Source: Botryosphaeria dothidea (Eukaryota; Ascomycota; Dothideomycetes; Botryosphaeriales; Botryosphaeriaceae). Taken from it: a stretch of 64,000 nt of DNA. Location: assembly GCA_011503125.2 (NCBI GenBank), contig WWBZ02000008.1:930001-994000 (forward strand), given 5' to 3'. Of this stretch, positions 1 to 12,072 are shown piece after piece; positions within the stretch are counted from its first letter, which is position 1; the number at the start of each line of letters is the position of its first letter. The notes beneath the pieces were generated by a model. The model was not told where the DNA came from, did no database searches, and saw nothing but the letters and a program-made list of their open reading frames with translations. The position numbers and the translations under genes are program-made.

Positions 1-2941
1 ATTCTTAGCGTCGAAGTGCGGTGCTCCATCTGGCCGATTGCCCCGACATACGCATTCGTCGTGGCATTCCTACGAGCTCGTGGAAGCTTGCCCAGCCAAA
101 TTTTCCCAATATGAATCTCATGCCCCAAGCAATTATCCACCCTCGGGAGACTTCATTTGGTTATTCGGGCAATTGAAATCAGCCATCGAGCTGCAGGCTG
201 GGAAGATAGCAATGTAGTTTTCCTCCCATATCCCGGAGAGGGAGATTCTTCGTACGCCTCGTACTGTCACCGCTTCAAGTTCTCTATGATCGAAATAAAC
301 CGTAGGGTCCTGCCGCCCTGTCAAGGCTTTGATAAAAGTGTTCAGTAATTAACATGATTCTTTTCTTCTCCTTATCTTTGTCAGAACTCTCCTCAACTGA
401 TTGACCTGCTACTGAAAATCCACGTGCTCGGCTGTCAACCTCAAACAATATCACAGATAGGAAACAGAAGTCCCGCGTGTAGATAATGATCTTCTAGTCA
501 CGTTTGGCTTATTTCTCCCGGCACGCACCCGAATCTCGACCTCCACCTGTAATTTCTCCGAGCCGCCCGCCCCGATTCCCAAGTTTTTATCTCCTTGTTT
601 GGCCATTGCGGTGTTATTAATATGAAATACATAGATCCGTGCTGAATCTATGTCATCGGGCCTCTTCCGTCTCCCTATAAGTGCAGCATGCTCCGTCGTT
701 CTGGAAGTCCCGTCTAAGACTTCCACCACTTTCTACTTTTCTCGCAGATCGTGGCCCATACATCACTCGAGTTGCAAATAGACCTTTAAGGATCGTGGCC
801 AGCAGTTCAATACCAAAGTATTACTCTGATACCTTTGAATACCTGCCATGCATATACGGTCAATGCCGCGGAGACAAAGAAAACAAGGAAGAGAGGCTAT
901 GAGGTCGACGAACTACCTAGTGTATGCCCGCGGGATCGACCAAATCTGACACGAAGTGACGTCGGTCTCAAATGTTCCTCCTTTGCAGCCGCAGCCTCTC
1001 AAACGATCCTCCCGTCCCAAAAGACAGACGACGAGAAAGAGCTGCTACGGTCCAAATCCAGACTTTCGCCTCCTCCCCTATCTGCGGCATGGCATGTCGC
1101 CAGCTCAGAATCGAGCCAGTTGGATTGGTCGACCTCTGCTGTCGTCAGCTTCCTCGGTGCTTGCGATTGAAGTCATAGCGGAGGATATACCTGCATCCTC
1201 CTGGCGCATGTGTCTGTACGTCCATGAAAGCCAGAAGGCCATGGTGAGGGCTGCGCTGGCCGAAAGGAGCACCAGAAGCCAGGCCGCCATGTAAGCTTGA
1301 ATGAGAGTGAAGCAGAGAGATGATGCCGGCTGGGGAGTGAGGCGCTAAGTGGTCGAGGGATCTGTGGAGCACTGCGGCGGCGTTGTGACGCGTTGCGAGT
1401 CGGGGTCTTGGGTAGAGGATGGTGGTGTTGCAGTTTGGAGGAAAGCGCCGGCCGCGACTGCCCCGAACCAATTGCGGTTCTTTCCCTCAACCCAACACGC
1501 CCTTCCTTTTCACCAGCACAGACGAGCGGATGCGCGATCGCAAGACATAGTGGGCATGTAATCACGAAGCCAGAGAACACAGAAGCAAAGACACTAGCAG
1601 CTCTCCTCGCTCCTGCTCGTATTTTACGATCCGTCAACCCCAATTAGTAAGAGGCATCTCATTTTGTCCTTCTCCATGGGAAGCTTGTCCGATGCCCATT
1701 CTGCCGGCTCTTGCACTACCCACACCACCCAGCCACTTCGTTTTATCCTTCTGTTGGTTCCTCTAATCAGCCGTGATCTGGGTGCGCTCTGGATAATTCT
1801 CTTCGTTGCAGTTGCTGAGGGCGATGGTAGACCCCTCGCCATCGTCATGAACAGCAGAGCTGAGTTTGCTGCGAGCTGGCTGACTGTCCATGACGGCGAA
1901 GAGAGGGGCTGCTGTGGCTTGCTGCCAGGGCGTCTTGACGAGGTGCTGCATGTTGCTGCTCATGTGTGTGCTCGGAAGAGGGTGCTGCGTGTTCTTGTTC
2001 GTGTGCGTGCTGTTCAGTGCAAAGGGAGTGAAGAAGAGACATAGACGGGATTCGTGACGACTGCAAGTGGGTCCGGCTCCCTGCCATTCCCGTTGCGCGG
2101 TATTGTTGACGTTGTTTTGATCAGCTCCGGAACCGGGAAGCTTAAATGCGGAAAGGGCGGAAAACGATGTCGTCCTTTGTAAGGCCCGCCTAGGGGGAGT
2201 GAATGGTAAATGGTTTTGATATAAAACCGAGGCCGCTCATCAGCATAGGCTACGGTAGGGGCCAGGGAATGAAGAGGATAGACAGCACGTAGCATGCACT
2301 ACTTGCCTGTCGTACCACCATCATCAGCATCAGCATCATCACCAGCGGTCGCTGCATGTTCATTGTTCTGGCCAGAATGGCTCTCATCCTATCAGACCGA
2401 CTGAAGCTCGTTCCACACTACCTTGACATCGAACGAGGTGCCCTCAAAAGCCCGCCCCTCCCCCCGCCCAACTCCTCATTTATATCCTTCCGCACCCACC
2501 GTCTAGTACGTAAACGCGAGGAAGATTATGGATGTGCGGGAGGGGTTGCGGCATATGCTAAGGACGGTGTCGTTGGATCTGGGTGACGGGGTTGTGAGGT
2601 GGTCAAGTCGTTGCACTTCCCCCCATCATCCGAACCCTTCTATGCTTGATATTCGAATCCTCTTTTGGCATCAGTACACCTCTATAGGTGGTCCACCTGG
2701 CTTTCGCAGCGTTTCGAGCCACTGAAGGAGTTTTGCCGGGCTCCGACACTCCTCCTTGGCGTCTCGTTCATCAGTGTTCGCGGACGTGCAGACATATGAA
2801 CGCTCTAGGATGTTTGAAAACCCAAGCGATGCGATATAAGCGAAGAGAAGCCATCAAATATTCCGTGTTCAAATATATGTAAAGAATCAAGACTATTGCA
2901 CCCGTATCGACCGCTCCCCTCCCCTCTCATCCTCTCACCCC
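1..2941. other. Stretch with no supported gene
   Basis: I find no exon chain with convincing splice sites or a recognisable domain. The best coding hint is a 61-codon reading frame on the minus strand (1105-1290). Its first 25 residues are hydrophobic enough for one membrane segment, and a charged tail follows. It overlaps a longer, low-complexity frame and has no second line of evidence. Around 1970-2090 the minus strand encodes short His/Glu/Gln-rich repeats, which looks like low complexity rather than a protein. Confidence 0.5.
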
Positions 2942-4581
2942 TTACACGTCCTCCACCACCCACCACAGCAAACCCCAATTCCCCAACGCCAATCCACCAA
3001 TCACCCAAAACGGCACCGCCACCCCTCCTCCCCCCGCCCCCGCATGCTCCAACCCCCCCGCAAACGCCGCGCTGCCCACCACTGGCCCCACCGTCCGCGC
3101 CGCCGCGGCCACGCTGTGCGCCAGACCGTGAAGCGTCGCGAGCAGGCCCGGATGCGGCGCGCAGTTGTTGACGAAGACGACGGTGGCGGGGCCGACGAAG
3201 GCGCGCGCCAGCACCTGCGCGGCCAGCACGGCGACCAGGGCGGGCCACCAGAGGGCCGAGGACGCGAGCGCGGCCAGCAGAGGGAGCGCCAGGTACGCGG
3301 CGGCGCTCAGCGGCAGGAAGAGGCGGTAGGCGGCGAGCGGCGAGAGGCGCGCGGAGAAGCGCGGGTAGAGGGTCGGTTGGATGGGCAGGCCGACGAGGCC
3401 GATGGTGCGGGCTGGAGAGGAAGAGGTAGAGGAGCGTGTTGTAGGTGGAGACGTGGAGGGCTTGGAGGAAGTGTTGGGTGAGGATGAGGATGATGTTGCG
3501 GGTGAGAATGGAGCGGAATGGGAGGCGGGAGCGCTTTTCGGAGATGGAGGGGCTCTGTGGCGGGGCAGAGGGGGATGCGGGGCCGCTGTCTCGAAGCTCG
3601 ATGTGCTCTTCCGCGGGGATGGCGGCGTAGCGGTGCTGTGCTTTCCAGATGCTCCGTGTCCAACGGGAGATGAAGTGTCCACACTTTCTTCCGTAGTCTG
3701 CTCGACCACGGAGGGATTGATGGGTTTCGTCAAGCCCAAGAAACACTGCAAAAACGGCCAACAGGAGGAAAAATGCGCTGGCGAGGTTGGGAGGCGCGTA
3801 TGGATACTTGTCCAACCAGCCGGGCTTTGAGGGGAGGACGACTGTGGAACCGTCGTCTAGAGTCTTTGTTGAAGGAGCCAGGAAACCTCCAATAAGAGGG
3901 CCTATGATTACGCCGACGTTGAACATCATTGGCAGTAGCAAGAATGAGCGGGACTGATATCTGGGGTCTCGTTAGTCGGATCCTGAGATGCATTGACTCG
4001 ACGCACTTCTTTTCCGTGGTGATTTCCGAGATCATGGCTCTCATGACACCGACATTTCCATTCAATATTCCACACAAGGCACGAAAGAAGAGCATTGCTG
4101 CAAACGAGCGCGAGAAACCCACGCCGACCGCCGCAATGCATCCGCCGCCCAGGCCGACCATCAACGCCCCCTTCCGCCCTACCCAGAGCGCATCGGCAAC
4201 CCGGCCCCACACAACCCCAGTCACGCATTGGGCGGCGGCAAACACCGGAGTGAGGATTCCCATCTGATATGCAATGTCGGCGGCAGGCAGGGCTGGATCA
4301 AACCAGCACAGTTGGTAGAAAGCATATGCCGTAAGCGACCGCTCGCTGATTGGTTCCGACAGCCGCGCGAGGAGGATGATGGCGAGTTGGCCCTTGATGG
4401 GCAGTGATAACCAGGTTACAGGCTGGTCATTTTTGCGGTCGACGGCTCTCTCTAGGTCGGCATCGTCGGGGGATGTTGAAGTGTTGGGCTGCGGTGAGGC
4501 ACTGCCACCGCGAGCGTCGTCGTCATGACTTGGAAGCTTCGAATACTCTCCGCGGACAGGAGCAGCAGCTGACGACGCCAT
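2942..4581 (-). pseudogene. MFS transporter (DHA1-like), probably disrupted
   Basis: This resembles fungal major facilitator drug/proton antiporters. The start at 4581 gives a hydrophilic N-terminus of about 55 residues before TM1. The MFS signature A (G-R-V-A-D-x-x-x-V-G-R-K) is at residues 126-137. Exon 1 is 4007-4581. A 46-bp intron (3961-4006) has a GTGCGT donor, a CTAAC branch point and a CAG acceptor, and it joins the E-K-K and Y-Q-S-R-S-F parts in frame. Exon 2 runs through TM5-TM7 in one frame to about 3415. The typical second half (TLYPRF...YRLFLPL) then continues in a different frame to the TAA at 2942. The loop expected between TM7 and TM8 is missing at the switch, so I infer a small deletion plus frameshift. 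A second intron could rescue the frame only by removing TM7. The gene is divergent from the MFSD1-like gene at 5037. Its substrate is unknown. Confidence 0.72.
3961..4006 (-). other. Intron of the DHA1-like MFS gene
   Basis: The 46-bp intron has the donor GTGCGT (from 4006), the branch point CTAAC (3971-3975) and the acceptor CAG (ending at 3961). Splicing restores an uninterrupted TM4-TM5 reading frame, which is the main support for the gene model. Confidence 0.8.
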
Positions 4582-5036
4582 CCTCCGGCGTTTGGTCTTC
4601 AGGTCTGCCACGAGAGAAAACGGCGAGGATCCAAGTGCGGGGCTGAAGAGACAAAAGACGCTCATCCCACGTTGGAAAAATGGATTTGCCGACCGAGCAG
4701 CTGGACTGCCGGCCCGTGCAAAAGCCGGCCGGGCCAAGACGTGGGCACGAGCCCTCTGGAATCGTGTTAGCAGCATCTCCAAGGGGTATCATTGGCGAAA
4801 CGCCTCATCGCCAAAGCTACAGCAGCGAGTCGTCTTGTCTGATAGGCTGAGACATTTGGTAAATTACCATATCTGATCATGGCGCCCATCTTGGCACCCG
4901 ACACTCGCCTATCAACGCCCATGGCCGTCATCGGCCTGTATTTACATTTGATCTTTTTGCCCTGTCATGATACGAGCGTCTCTGGTGTCTCCTCTGCCCT
5001 CCACTGACCTCCGCGATCAAAAGACCACAAGATCCC
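4582..5036. promoter_or_regulatory. Shared divergent upstream region of two MFS genes
   Basis: These 455 bp separate the start codons of the two divergent transporter genes, so both promoters should lie here. I recognise no specific transcription-factor site. Confidence 0.35.
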
Positions 5037-6898
5037 ATGGGAAAAGACGTTGTGGTCGGCCCGATCAAGGCCCAGGAAGTCGACGACTCCAGCTCGCAGG
5101 AAAATACGAGTACCGATGACAGACGACCGCCGCCGTTGTCATGGAAGCTCGCCTCGGTTGTGCTGATCTCGCTGATCGGCTTCGGGTCCAATTGGAGCGC
5201 TGGGATCACTGGGGCAATGAAATCAACTCTGACGAAGAAACTCCACATTAACAACACCCAATTCTCTCTTCTGGAAGCCAGTGAGGGCTTGTTGGATTGT
5301 TGATGGACAACGATGATCCATTGATGATTGGCATGAAGAGGGAGAGGGTAGGTAACCCGCTTGCCTCTTATACAAGTGATTGTGACTAAGCTATATAGTG
5401 AGACACGATTCGTCTCAAAAACGAGTGATATCCTACAGGACTTCATCGTCACGGCCTTGATATTGTGGAGTGGAGCTGTGACCGACAAGATCGGCGGCGC
5501 GAGTACGCTTTTTACCTTTCTCCCAACTTTGCGGCCGGTTGGCTGACAAACGCAGATGCCATCATCTACGGAAACATCATCTACTCAATCGGTTTCATCG
5601 TCATTACCACTGCAGTGCAAATCCGTTCGTACAAGACCATGATTGGCGGGCGTGTCATTTCCACTTTTGGAGACGTCGCCACGCAGGTTGCGCAGTACAA
5701 AATGTTTTCATCCTGGTTCCCGCCGAACAATGGGTTTGGATCTACGCTGGGGCTTCAGCTGGGCCAGGGCAAGATTGGCTTCTTCGTCGGCAAGGCCACC
5801 GCGAGCGTGATTGCAAAGGTTTGTGCTCCTATTCTGCTATCATTCCCACCTAACGATGGCAGAACACTGGTGATTTTGCCTGGACCTTCTGGGTTGCCGT
5901 ATTCATCAACATCTTCACGAACATCATGACCGTTGTCTTTTCCCGGTTCAACCGTGTTGCCACTGCAGAAGGTCTTGGAGCTGCCCTGGGTCTACTGGGC
6001 TGTCCTGGCATTTTCTCTTTTGGAAACCAGCGTTGCCATAGTGTTTCTGCAAAATGCTACCGAACTGGCCGAACAGCGCTTCGGCACCGACTCCGTCTCC
6101 GCCGGTTGGTACAGCGCCTTGAGTCAATATTCCGGTAAGCAGCAACCTCCTGCTGGCTTCTTCCGCGGTACTAATGGCCCCAGGGTTCTTCCTTGTTCCC
6201 CTCATCGGGATTTTCATCGACCTCTTCGGGAATCGAATCACCCTCAGTAAGCTCCTTTTCAGAGTTTTCGTAACATAGTACTAACAGCGTGAAGTGGTTA
6301 TCTGTGGCATCGGTGTCTCCACCGCCATGGCGCTCATCAACTGGTCCAATACCACGCAAGGCAATGCCGCCGCATTTGGCATTTACGCCTTCGCATACTC
6401 GATCGGACCCACCACCATCATCGACTCCATCCGCACTTCCATGTGGCACCAGTCCGTCTTCGGCACTGCCTATGGGATTAAGATTGGAATGAATAACGCG
6501 TAAGGATCCAGCGCCTTATCGGCCGGGTGATGTATAGATGCTGACGCCTGCGTAGAATGAACATCATTGTCCGCGTCATCACCGGCGCGATTTAGGACCG
6601 CGACAACAATTCTCACGACCACGTGGTGATTGTCTACGTGGTCTTGTCCATGAGCTGCGTCGTCGTCTCGCTCTGTCTTGTTCTGATCTCGTGGAGGGCG
6701 ATCGACCTCAGACGCCTGCAATGGACTCGGAAGCAGCGGATAGCTAAGGGCGATCTCATTGTAGAGCGGAAGGACAAATTCTACGGCGAGGTTTGGGGGA
6801 GGAACAGGATCATCTCGCGGGGTTTTTTTTATGGCCTTTTCCTTCTTGGCGCTCGGGAGTTGGTGCGCTTACTTCTGGGGCGTGGCAACAGGAAATAA
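5037..6898 (+). pseudogene. MFSD1-like MFS transporter, broken by an LTR insertion and further lesions
   Basis: The N-terminus (SWKLASVVLISLIGFGSNWS) and the later blocks (FINIFTNIMTVVF, NATELAEQRF, GFFLVPLIGIFIDLFGNR) fit the MFSD1-like MFS family. The animal member is lysosomal; the fungal substrate is unknown. Canonical introns are readable at 5503-5555, 5819-5862, 6135-6183, 6247-6294 and 6500-6555. There are four lesions. (1) A 148-bp solo LTR (5290-5437) with a 5-bp duplication splits the conserved L-E-A-S-E|D-F block. (2) Near 5945-5975 the frame changes between FSRFNRV and KVLELPW, and a segment of a few tens of residues usual in the family is absent. (3) A TAG at 6593-6595 stands where the family has Gln. 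(4) After the poly-T at 6825-6834 the expected C-terminus (WGVATGNN) continues in another frame. Removing the LTR plus one target duplication restores the reading frame exactly, so the gene was intact before insertion. Confidence 0.8.
5290..5437. mobile_element. Solo LTR (148 bp) inside a coding exon
   Basis: The element begins TGTTGG, ends CCTACA, and is flanked by GGGCT (5285-5289) and GGACT (5438-5442), a 5-bp target duplication with one transition. It carries a TATA-like CTCTTATAC in its middle. It shares a core (GGCATGA..GAGG, GGGTAGGT.ACCC, GCCTCTTATA) with the sequence at 37318-37460. I see no internal retrotransposon sequence, so it is a solo LTR or another very short TG..CA element. 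It splits the MFSD1-like coding sequence. Confidence 0.75.
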
Positions 6899-8144
6899 TG
6901 ACTGATGAATCAATCGGGTAGGGGCATATAAGAGCAGCATGAAAATAATATACACGAGCCATATCTTCAAGCAATTAGCCTTATCTCCACTATACGAGGC
7001 GGGAAGGCCGGGTCTTACGGCGTGTCAGCTGTAGTCATTATCGTCGTCGAGCTAGAAACGGGGTGGTGATTGGAAATGGGTCCGGAGCTGATGTTGTTCG
7101 GCCGATCTCCCTTCATACATTGTATAGTGTTCTTCTATGCTCCAACTTATTCCGATGGCATACCGTCAACATAGAGAAGCTTGTCTTCAAAGTGTGGGAT
7201 GTCACTAATGATTGAGTTGCATCGGCGGTGGAATGATATTGGGGAATTACCGGATTGGTGGCGGAGGGTTCCATCCTCTCATTTTGGTCTGCTTCCTACT
7301 GCGGACGACTCTTCTACGACTTCTTCTCGTATTGAACCTCGATGAGGCTTTACTCGTCAGTCTGTACCAGTCGATCTCTGATGGAGTTTGTCAACACGAA
7401 TCGCTGTCTCCAAGGCGTCGAATCAGGAGCCGTCGATGTGTTTGGGGAGTAACGTTGACTTCCGGTTACACCTGGTGTCGTGATCACCACTCGTGCGCTC
7501 CGAGGGTTGCAGCAGTGTGGCAACATTCGACATGTCGTTGCACTTTCGCGGCGGTGAATAGACTTCCGATTCGGCGGGGAATGAGGTGCGAGGTAAGACA
7601 ACTGGAAATCCTGCTGAATCCTGCTGAAATATGGGGTGCGGGACGACTTGGACATCCTGCTGTGCCTAGCTCCGGGTTGAATTGATGGGACTTGAAGTAA
7701 TGGGGAGGCTGTCATTTCTCACTCGCTAAAAATCAGCTGTCTTGATGCTCCCAACTCGGCTGGCGATATCTCTGATGATGGCTAGGGTAAGTTGGTACGG
7801 GAATGACTCAGGATAGGGGCGGCGGGCGGTGGGCGGTGGACGTCGCGAACAAAGAAGCATTCATCTACAACAATGCCAGTGTCTTTCGGGGGTTGAAGGA
7901 TTAACGATAAGGATAACGGGAGCCTATACTCTCTGGAGTGTGTTACGGAACGTGCATGGGCGAAGGTGTTTGCACGTCATTCATTAATCCTTTTCCAGCA
8001 CCCGAATTCTCCTCTCGCGACAAACTCCATCCGACAAAGCCTCTAAAGCATACTCCTGCTACAAGCCATATCTAACAAAGCATCTCTGCACCTTGCTCAC
8101 GCGATAGAGCCCCATACCCAGCAAACCCGCGAGCTCTTTCAGAC
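6899..8144. other. Intergenic stretch, nothing recognised
   Basis: This stretch contains open frames such as 7212-7685, but they lack recognisable domains, and comparable frames occur on the other strand. I see no repeats or RNA genes. Confidence 0.5.
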
Positions 8145-8796
8145 ATGCCGAAAGCTCGACGCATGAGCGCGCGTATATCTGCTCGCACGGGCGCCGGAGT
8201 CAGCAAGCCCAAGCGCTCCTCCTCCTCCACCGTAAAAATGGAAGAAGATCAGCCAAACTTCCAAAGCATGGGCGCCGCCTACACCACCTTAGCAACAGAG
8301 TGCCCGAAGATCCCCAACGCGCTCCGCATCGAGAGGTTCGAAGCCAGAATAGTCGCCGCGGTCACTGAACAGATCGACCGTTTGAAGGAGGAAATGCGCG
8401 AGGGATTCAATCGATGCGAAAAGTCCATCGCCACACTGTAAGCCCCCCCTCCCCCCCCCCCCCCCTTCCCACACACCTCTCCTTTCCCTCACGAAACACA
8501 CACTCACCACGCCGACAAACCATAGGGACAAGAACACGCAAGCGCGCCTCATGAACAGCCAGCTGTGGCGCAATCCCGGGAGCAGGCTGCAGCCGCTGCA
8601 CAACACCGCCACCTTCGAGCCCATCGCCGACTTCCCCGCAACCATAGACGCTGCCAACCGCCTGTCCGGCGCCGCCGTGACGCGCCTGCTGGCGCAGCTG
8701 GGCATCGTCGTCGACGCCAGCCAGACCGTTGCCGAGAAGCGCCGCGCCTTCAAGCGGGCCGTCGGCGTGCTGAGCGAGATCTCGAGCAACTACTGA
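8145..8796 (+). CDS. Small hypothetical protein with coiled coil (187 aa, two exons)
   Basis: The exons are 8145-8437 and 8526-8796. The 88-bp intron (8438-8525) has a GTAAGC donor and a TAG acceptor and contains a long poly-C run; splicing joins S-I-A-T-L to D-K-N-T-Q-A-R in phase. The N-terminus is basic and Ser-rich (residues 1-30). Residues about 60-98 form a charged amphipathic helix (RIERFEARI...QIDRLKEEMREGF), probably a coiled coil. The C-terminal third contains W-R-N-P-G-S-R-L-Q-P-L-H and A-E-K-R-R-A-F-K-R-A-V-G. I associate this layout with small uncharacterised proteins that are multicopy in Dothideomycetes (recall, not searched). There is no signal peptide or membrane segment, and no function can be assigned. 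GC-rich codon use and clean splicing argue that it is real. Confidence 0.72.
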
Positions 8797-11700
8797 GGGA
8801 GAGGCGACGCTCGTTTCGCTGTTGCTGAGCTGCGTGTCTTCAAGAATGGTGGAGCGGCTGTCGATCTGGGCGGGGTGGATGGCTTGATGGTCGGTTGGAA
8901 CAATGGGCTGGTGGGCGAAAATGCGGATGCGGACCGTGGTTCGTGGGAAGGATGATCGATCGTGTCGACTTCGTCAGTGTACTACACAGCTAACGGTCAC
9001 TCTACCCTTGATGCTTTTGCACTGCTGATCGTAGACTAAGAGCGAGTCCGTGACCACTCCATGGATCGCCAACGTGACGTGAAAGTATTGACTGGGCTTA
9101 GCGCGAGCTCCCATGACTTCAAGGGATGACCACGTCAGTATGTTGAGCGGGACGCAGTTATTATTCTGTGCACCCGATTGGAAGCCAGGAATTGCGGCTG
9201 CTTTTGTAAAATGATCGGGCAGGGAGGCTGGTAGAAGTATTTTCGTAATGGAAGCAGCAGTCGGAGGCGGAGTGACGATTGATGAGCATGGAATTCCTGG
9301 CGGTGAGGAAGTCTGACTGAAATCCCTTTCCCAGCCGCTCGAGCAACGGGCTGAGAGACGCTTGGTTTCGGAAGAGAGGACGCGAGAGAGCACAGACACG
9401 AGACATACCTTTTTCAACACGTTTTTAATGTGGCAGAGACAATGCTTGCGGATTGGATATTGGCGGTGGCCATATTGTTGTAGGTCAATGATTTTCGGCT
9501 GGCAGATGGGAAAGAGTTGTACGGATAGATGAGAGGAAGGAAGGGGGTTGAGTATGGTACGCATGGGTATCAGCTCCACACCCACCTTACCATTCGTTCT
9601 CCGCCAATGATATTTCCTAGCTAAACCCTTCTGTCCCAATATAAAGAAAGCCATGATGCCTTGTCATAGCCGCCGAGTGCAGATCCATCAAGGGATCAGT
9701 CAAGACCGTTACCGCATTGCGGCAAATACGTCTCTCCAACCACTCCTGGACTGATGGACAGTTCTTCTAAAGGATCAATTGGTTCGAAGTCCTCTCGAAA
9801 ATGTGAGACTGCAAACTGCAGACCCACGGCGGAGTATAGAGACCAGGGTCGGGGCGAGTTCAATAGCTGCGGGGGTGAATGCATTACTCCGCCTCGATAA
9901 GGAGGTCGTGCAGTCGATTCAATTCGGCCATGTAAGAATGCTCAGAGAGAGCCGATATTCGCAATGTCGCCTGGCAGTAGCATAACCGTAAGTGAAAGGT
10001 TAACGAAGGTGCACACAGATTCAAGAGTCTCATCCATATCTTCACGCTCCACCCGAGATTGTTTCCACATCAACAATACCAACTGTCAAGGTCAGGCCGC
10101 GCAGAAGACGTGACCGGGCGCCTGTGAATGCCATTGCGGCGACATCCTCCGTGCTGTATGCATCTTCTGTAAGACAACGCGACGACTGGAAAGGCTGCAG
10201 TGCATGGCAGGCTACACCGCAACACATGGGTAGCATCGAGTGCGCTATTAATTCTTCTCCCTGTTCCGTCCAGCAACGCATGCCGATCCCTCGCCATCGC
10301 TGCCCTGAAACGCTGGACCTGCAGGGCCTGTGCCGGGGTTTTCTTTGTGGAACACCTACCAGCCGCCGCTGCCGCCATACTATAACGGCCTCGTCCTGAA
10401 TGAACCCTTCCACCACAATGCCGACATCATGAGAGGAAAACGTCAGTGTCTATGGCTCCATGGTAAGCGAGTGTTATGGGTAACGCCGATGACAGGGTGT
10501 CGCGGGCATCCGACACGCCCAAACGGCGACGTGGCAACAAGAAACAACATGGCCTTACGCGTCCCTGGAAAGTGCCGCTGTCTCTTGCGACGAAGACAGA
10601 GCGCTAGCCTCGCCCGATCGCCCTTCTCGTCACATTTCACAGACCTCAACAACAACGAGAATGACGCCTGCATCTATTTCTCTTTTTCTGCGGAACAGCG
10701 GTCGATCTTTCGCACCGTGTTTCCAGATCATGCGGGCAGCATTGTGCATGGAGCGCATTCAAGAAGTTCCGCCACTGCATGCAGATGCCGTGAGCTCTCC
10801 AAGAGGCAGGCCAGGCGCGAAAGTTGCGCACTTGATTGACAATTCATGAATGCGAGCCCACCTCAACCTGCCTCAGAATTCCATGTGGACCTGCCACGGA
10901 TGGAAAGTGAAAACCAAGATCGGATGATAGACGGGACCATTTTCATTCGGACGAGGGCGCGTACACCTGTCTACTCCGCCATGTGTCAATTCCACCCAGC
11001 ATGGTGAGCCGTGAGGATTTGCGTACCAGGAAAGCATGGACACCCGATTATTGAAGGAAAGGAGGCTGGAAACGGGGATTCCTGGCAAGGAAAAAAGTTC
11101 ACGGTTGCTTGCCGATCATCCCTTGCAGTGAAAATCATTCACTGCTCACAACGTCGAATTCAACCCAATCAAGCACCAGCAATGTGACGACCCGGACGCC
11201 TACACACCAACCACCTGTCGGGAAGCTGTAGTCGTGCAAGGCCAGCCGCAGAGCTACGCTAGAAGGTCCTTCCCAACCGCGGCAACTGAAGTGTCATGCT
11301 GCGCAACCTTGGGAATCCTTCATGATCGTCGCGAATACCCAGCAGCCAGCTCTGTTTGCTACTCTCTGTTCCTTGTCGCGTCGAGCATGCCGCCGCGAGG
11401 GATCAATGTTGGTTCGGGCCAGGTCAATCACCCTGTTCCTTTGATCAGAATTTCCAAAACAGTCAAAGGAGGCTGACGGTGAAGACCCGTCCCGCATTTG
11501 GTGCCAATCTCGAAGGCTACGACGATCACGATGGGCTCGGAACGTCATTGCGCACACTTTTCACCTACCCGAGCAGTGGCAAGAAGAAAAGCCTGAGACA
11601 GCTTTCGGGGGCAAGGCTTATTCGTCAGCCTCCGGTAGCCTTTCACCATCATCTAAAGAATCTCATCCGCAGAATGATATTTCGTATTATCTGAACTTCA

Positions 11701-12072
11701 ACGACATTGAGAGAAAAGTCGGTGTGTCGCCGACATACACGCTCTACCATTTCCCAAACCTGGCCGTCGCCTGCGCGTTTCCGTTTTCCCGCACCTTCCG
11801 CCTTGTGTCGCTACTCGGAATGGCAGATACAACTGCAACTCACTGTTTGCCTGTCGGTTGAGTGCAGGCAAACGTATCTCATCGGAACTCTGGACCGCAG
11901 TCATCAAGGATGATTCTCTTCCACGCAACTGTTGATGGGGCATTTATAGAGCCTTGGTTCGCGAGCAGTCAATCGCTTTCACCAGAGCTCCAAAGGCACG
12001 TCGCACTCCTTATCTTCAAACCCAATTCCAACCTTCAAAGGATTCTCCACAGTCTACTTCGAAAACGAAGAC
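8797..12072. other. Gene-poor stretch
   Basis: I find no gene I can support. The longest open frame (8974-9654, minus, 226 codons) has no domain, irregular composition and no homologous-looking blocks, and I do not annotate it. Frames in 10042-10840 overlap each other on both strands in the way non-coding GC-balanced DNA does. No repeats were recognised. Confidence 0.45.

Noticed and set aside
1173..1643. 156-codon frame on the minus strand
   Set aside because: Low-complexity Ser/Arg/Pro/His composition, overlapped by a more protein-like short frame in another phase; neither is supported.
5281..5438. A normal intron (GTGAGG..CCTACAG) in the MFSD1-like gene
   Set aside because: The donor is in phase 1 and the acceptor in phase 0, so splicing would shift the frame. 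The TG..CA ends with a 5-bp duplication explain the interval better.
8974..9654. 226-codon open frame on the minus strand
   Set aside because: No domain, no splice support, uneven composition and no sign of conserved blocks; probably chance.
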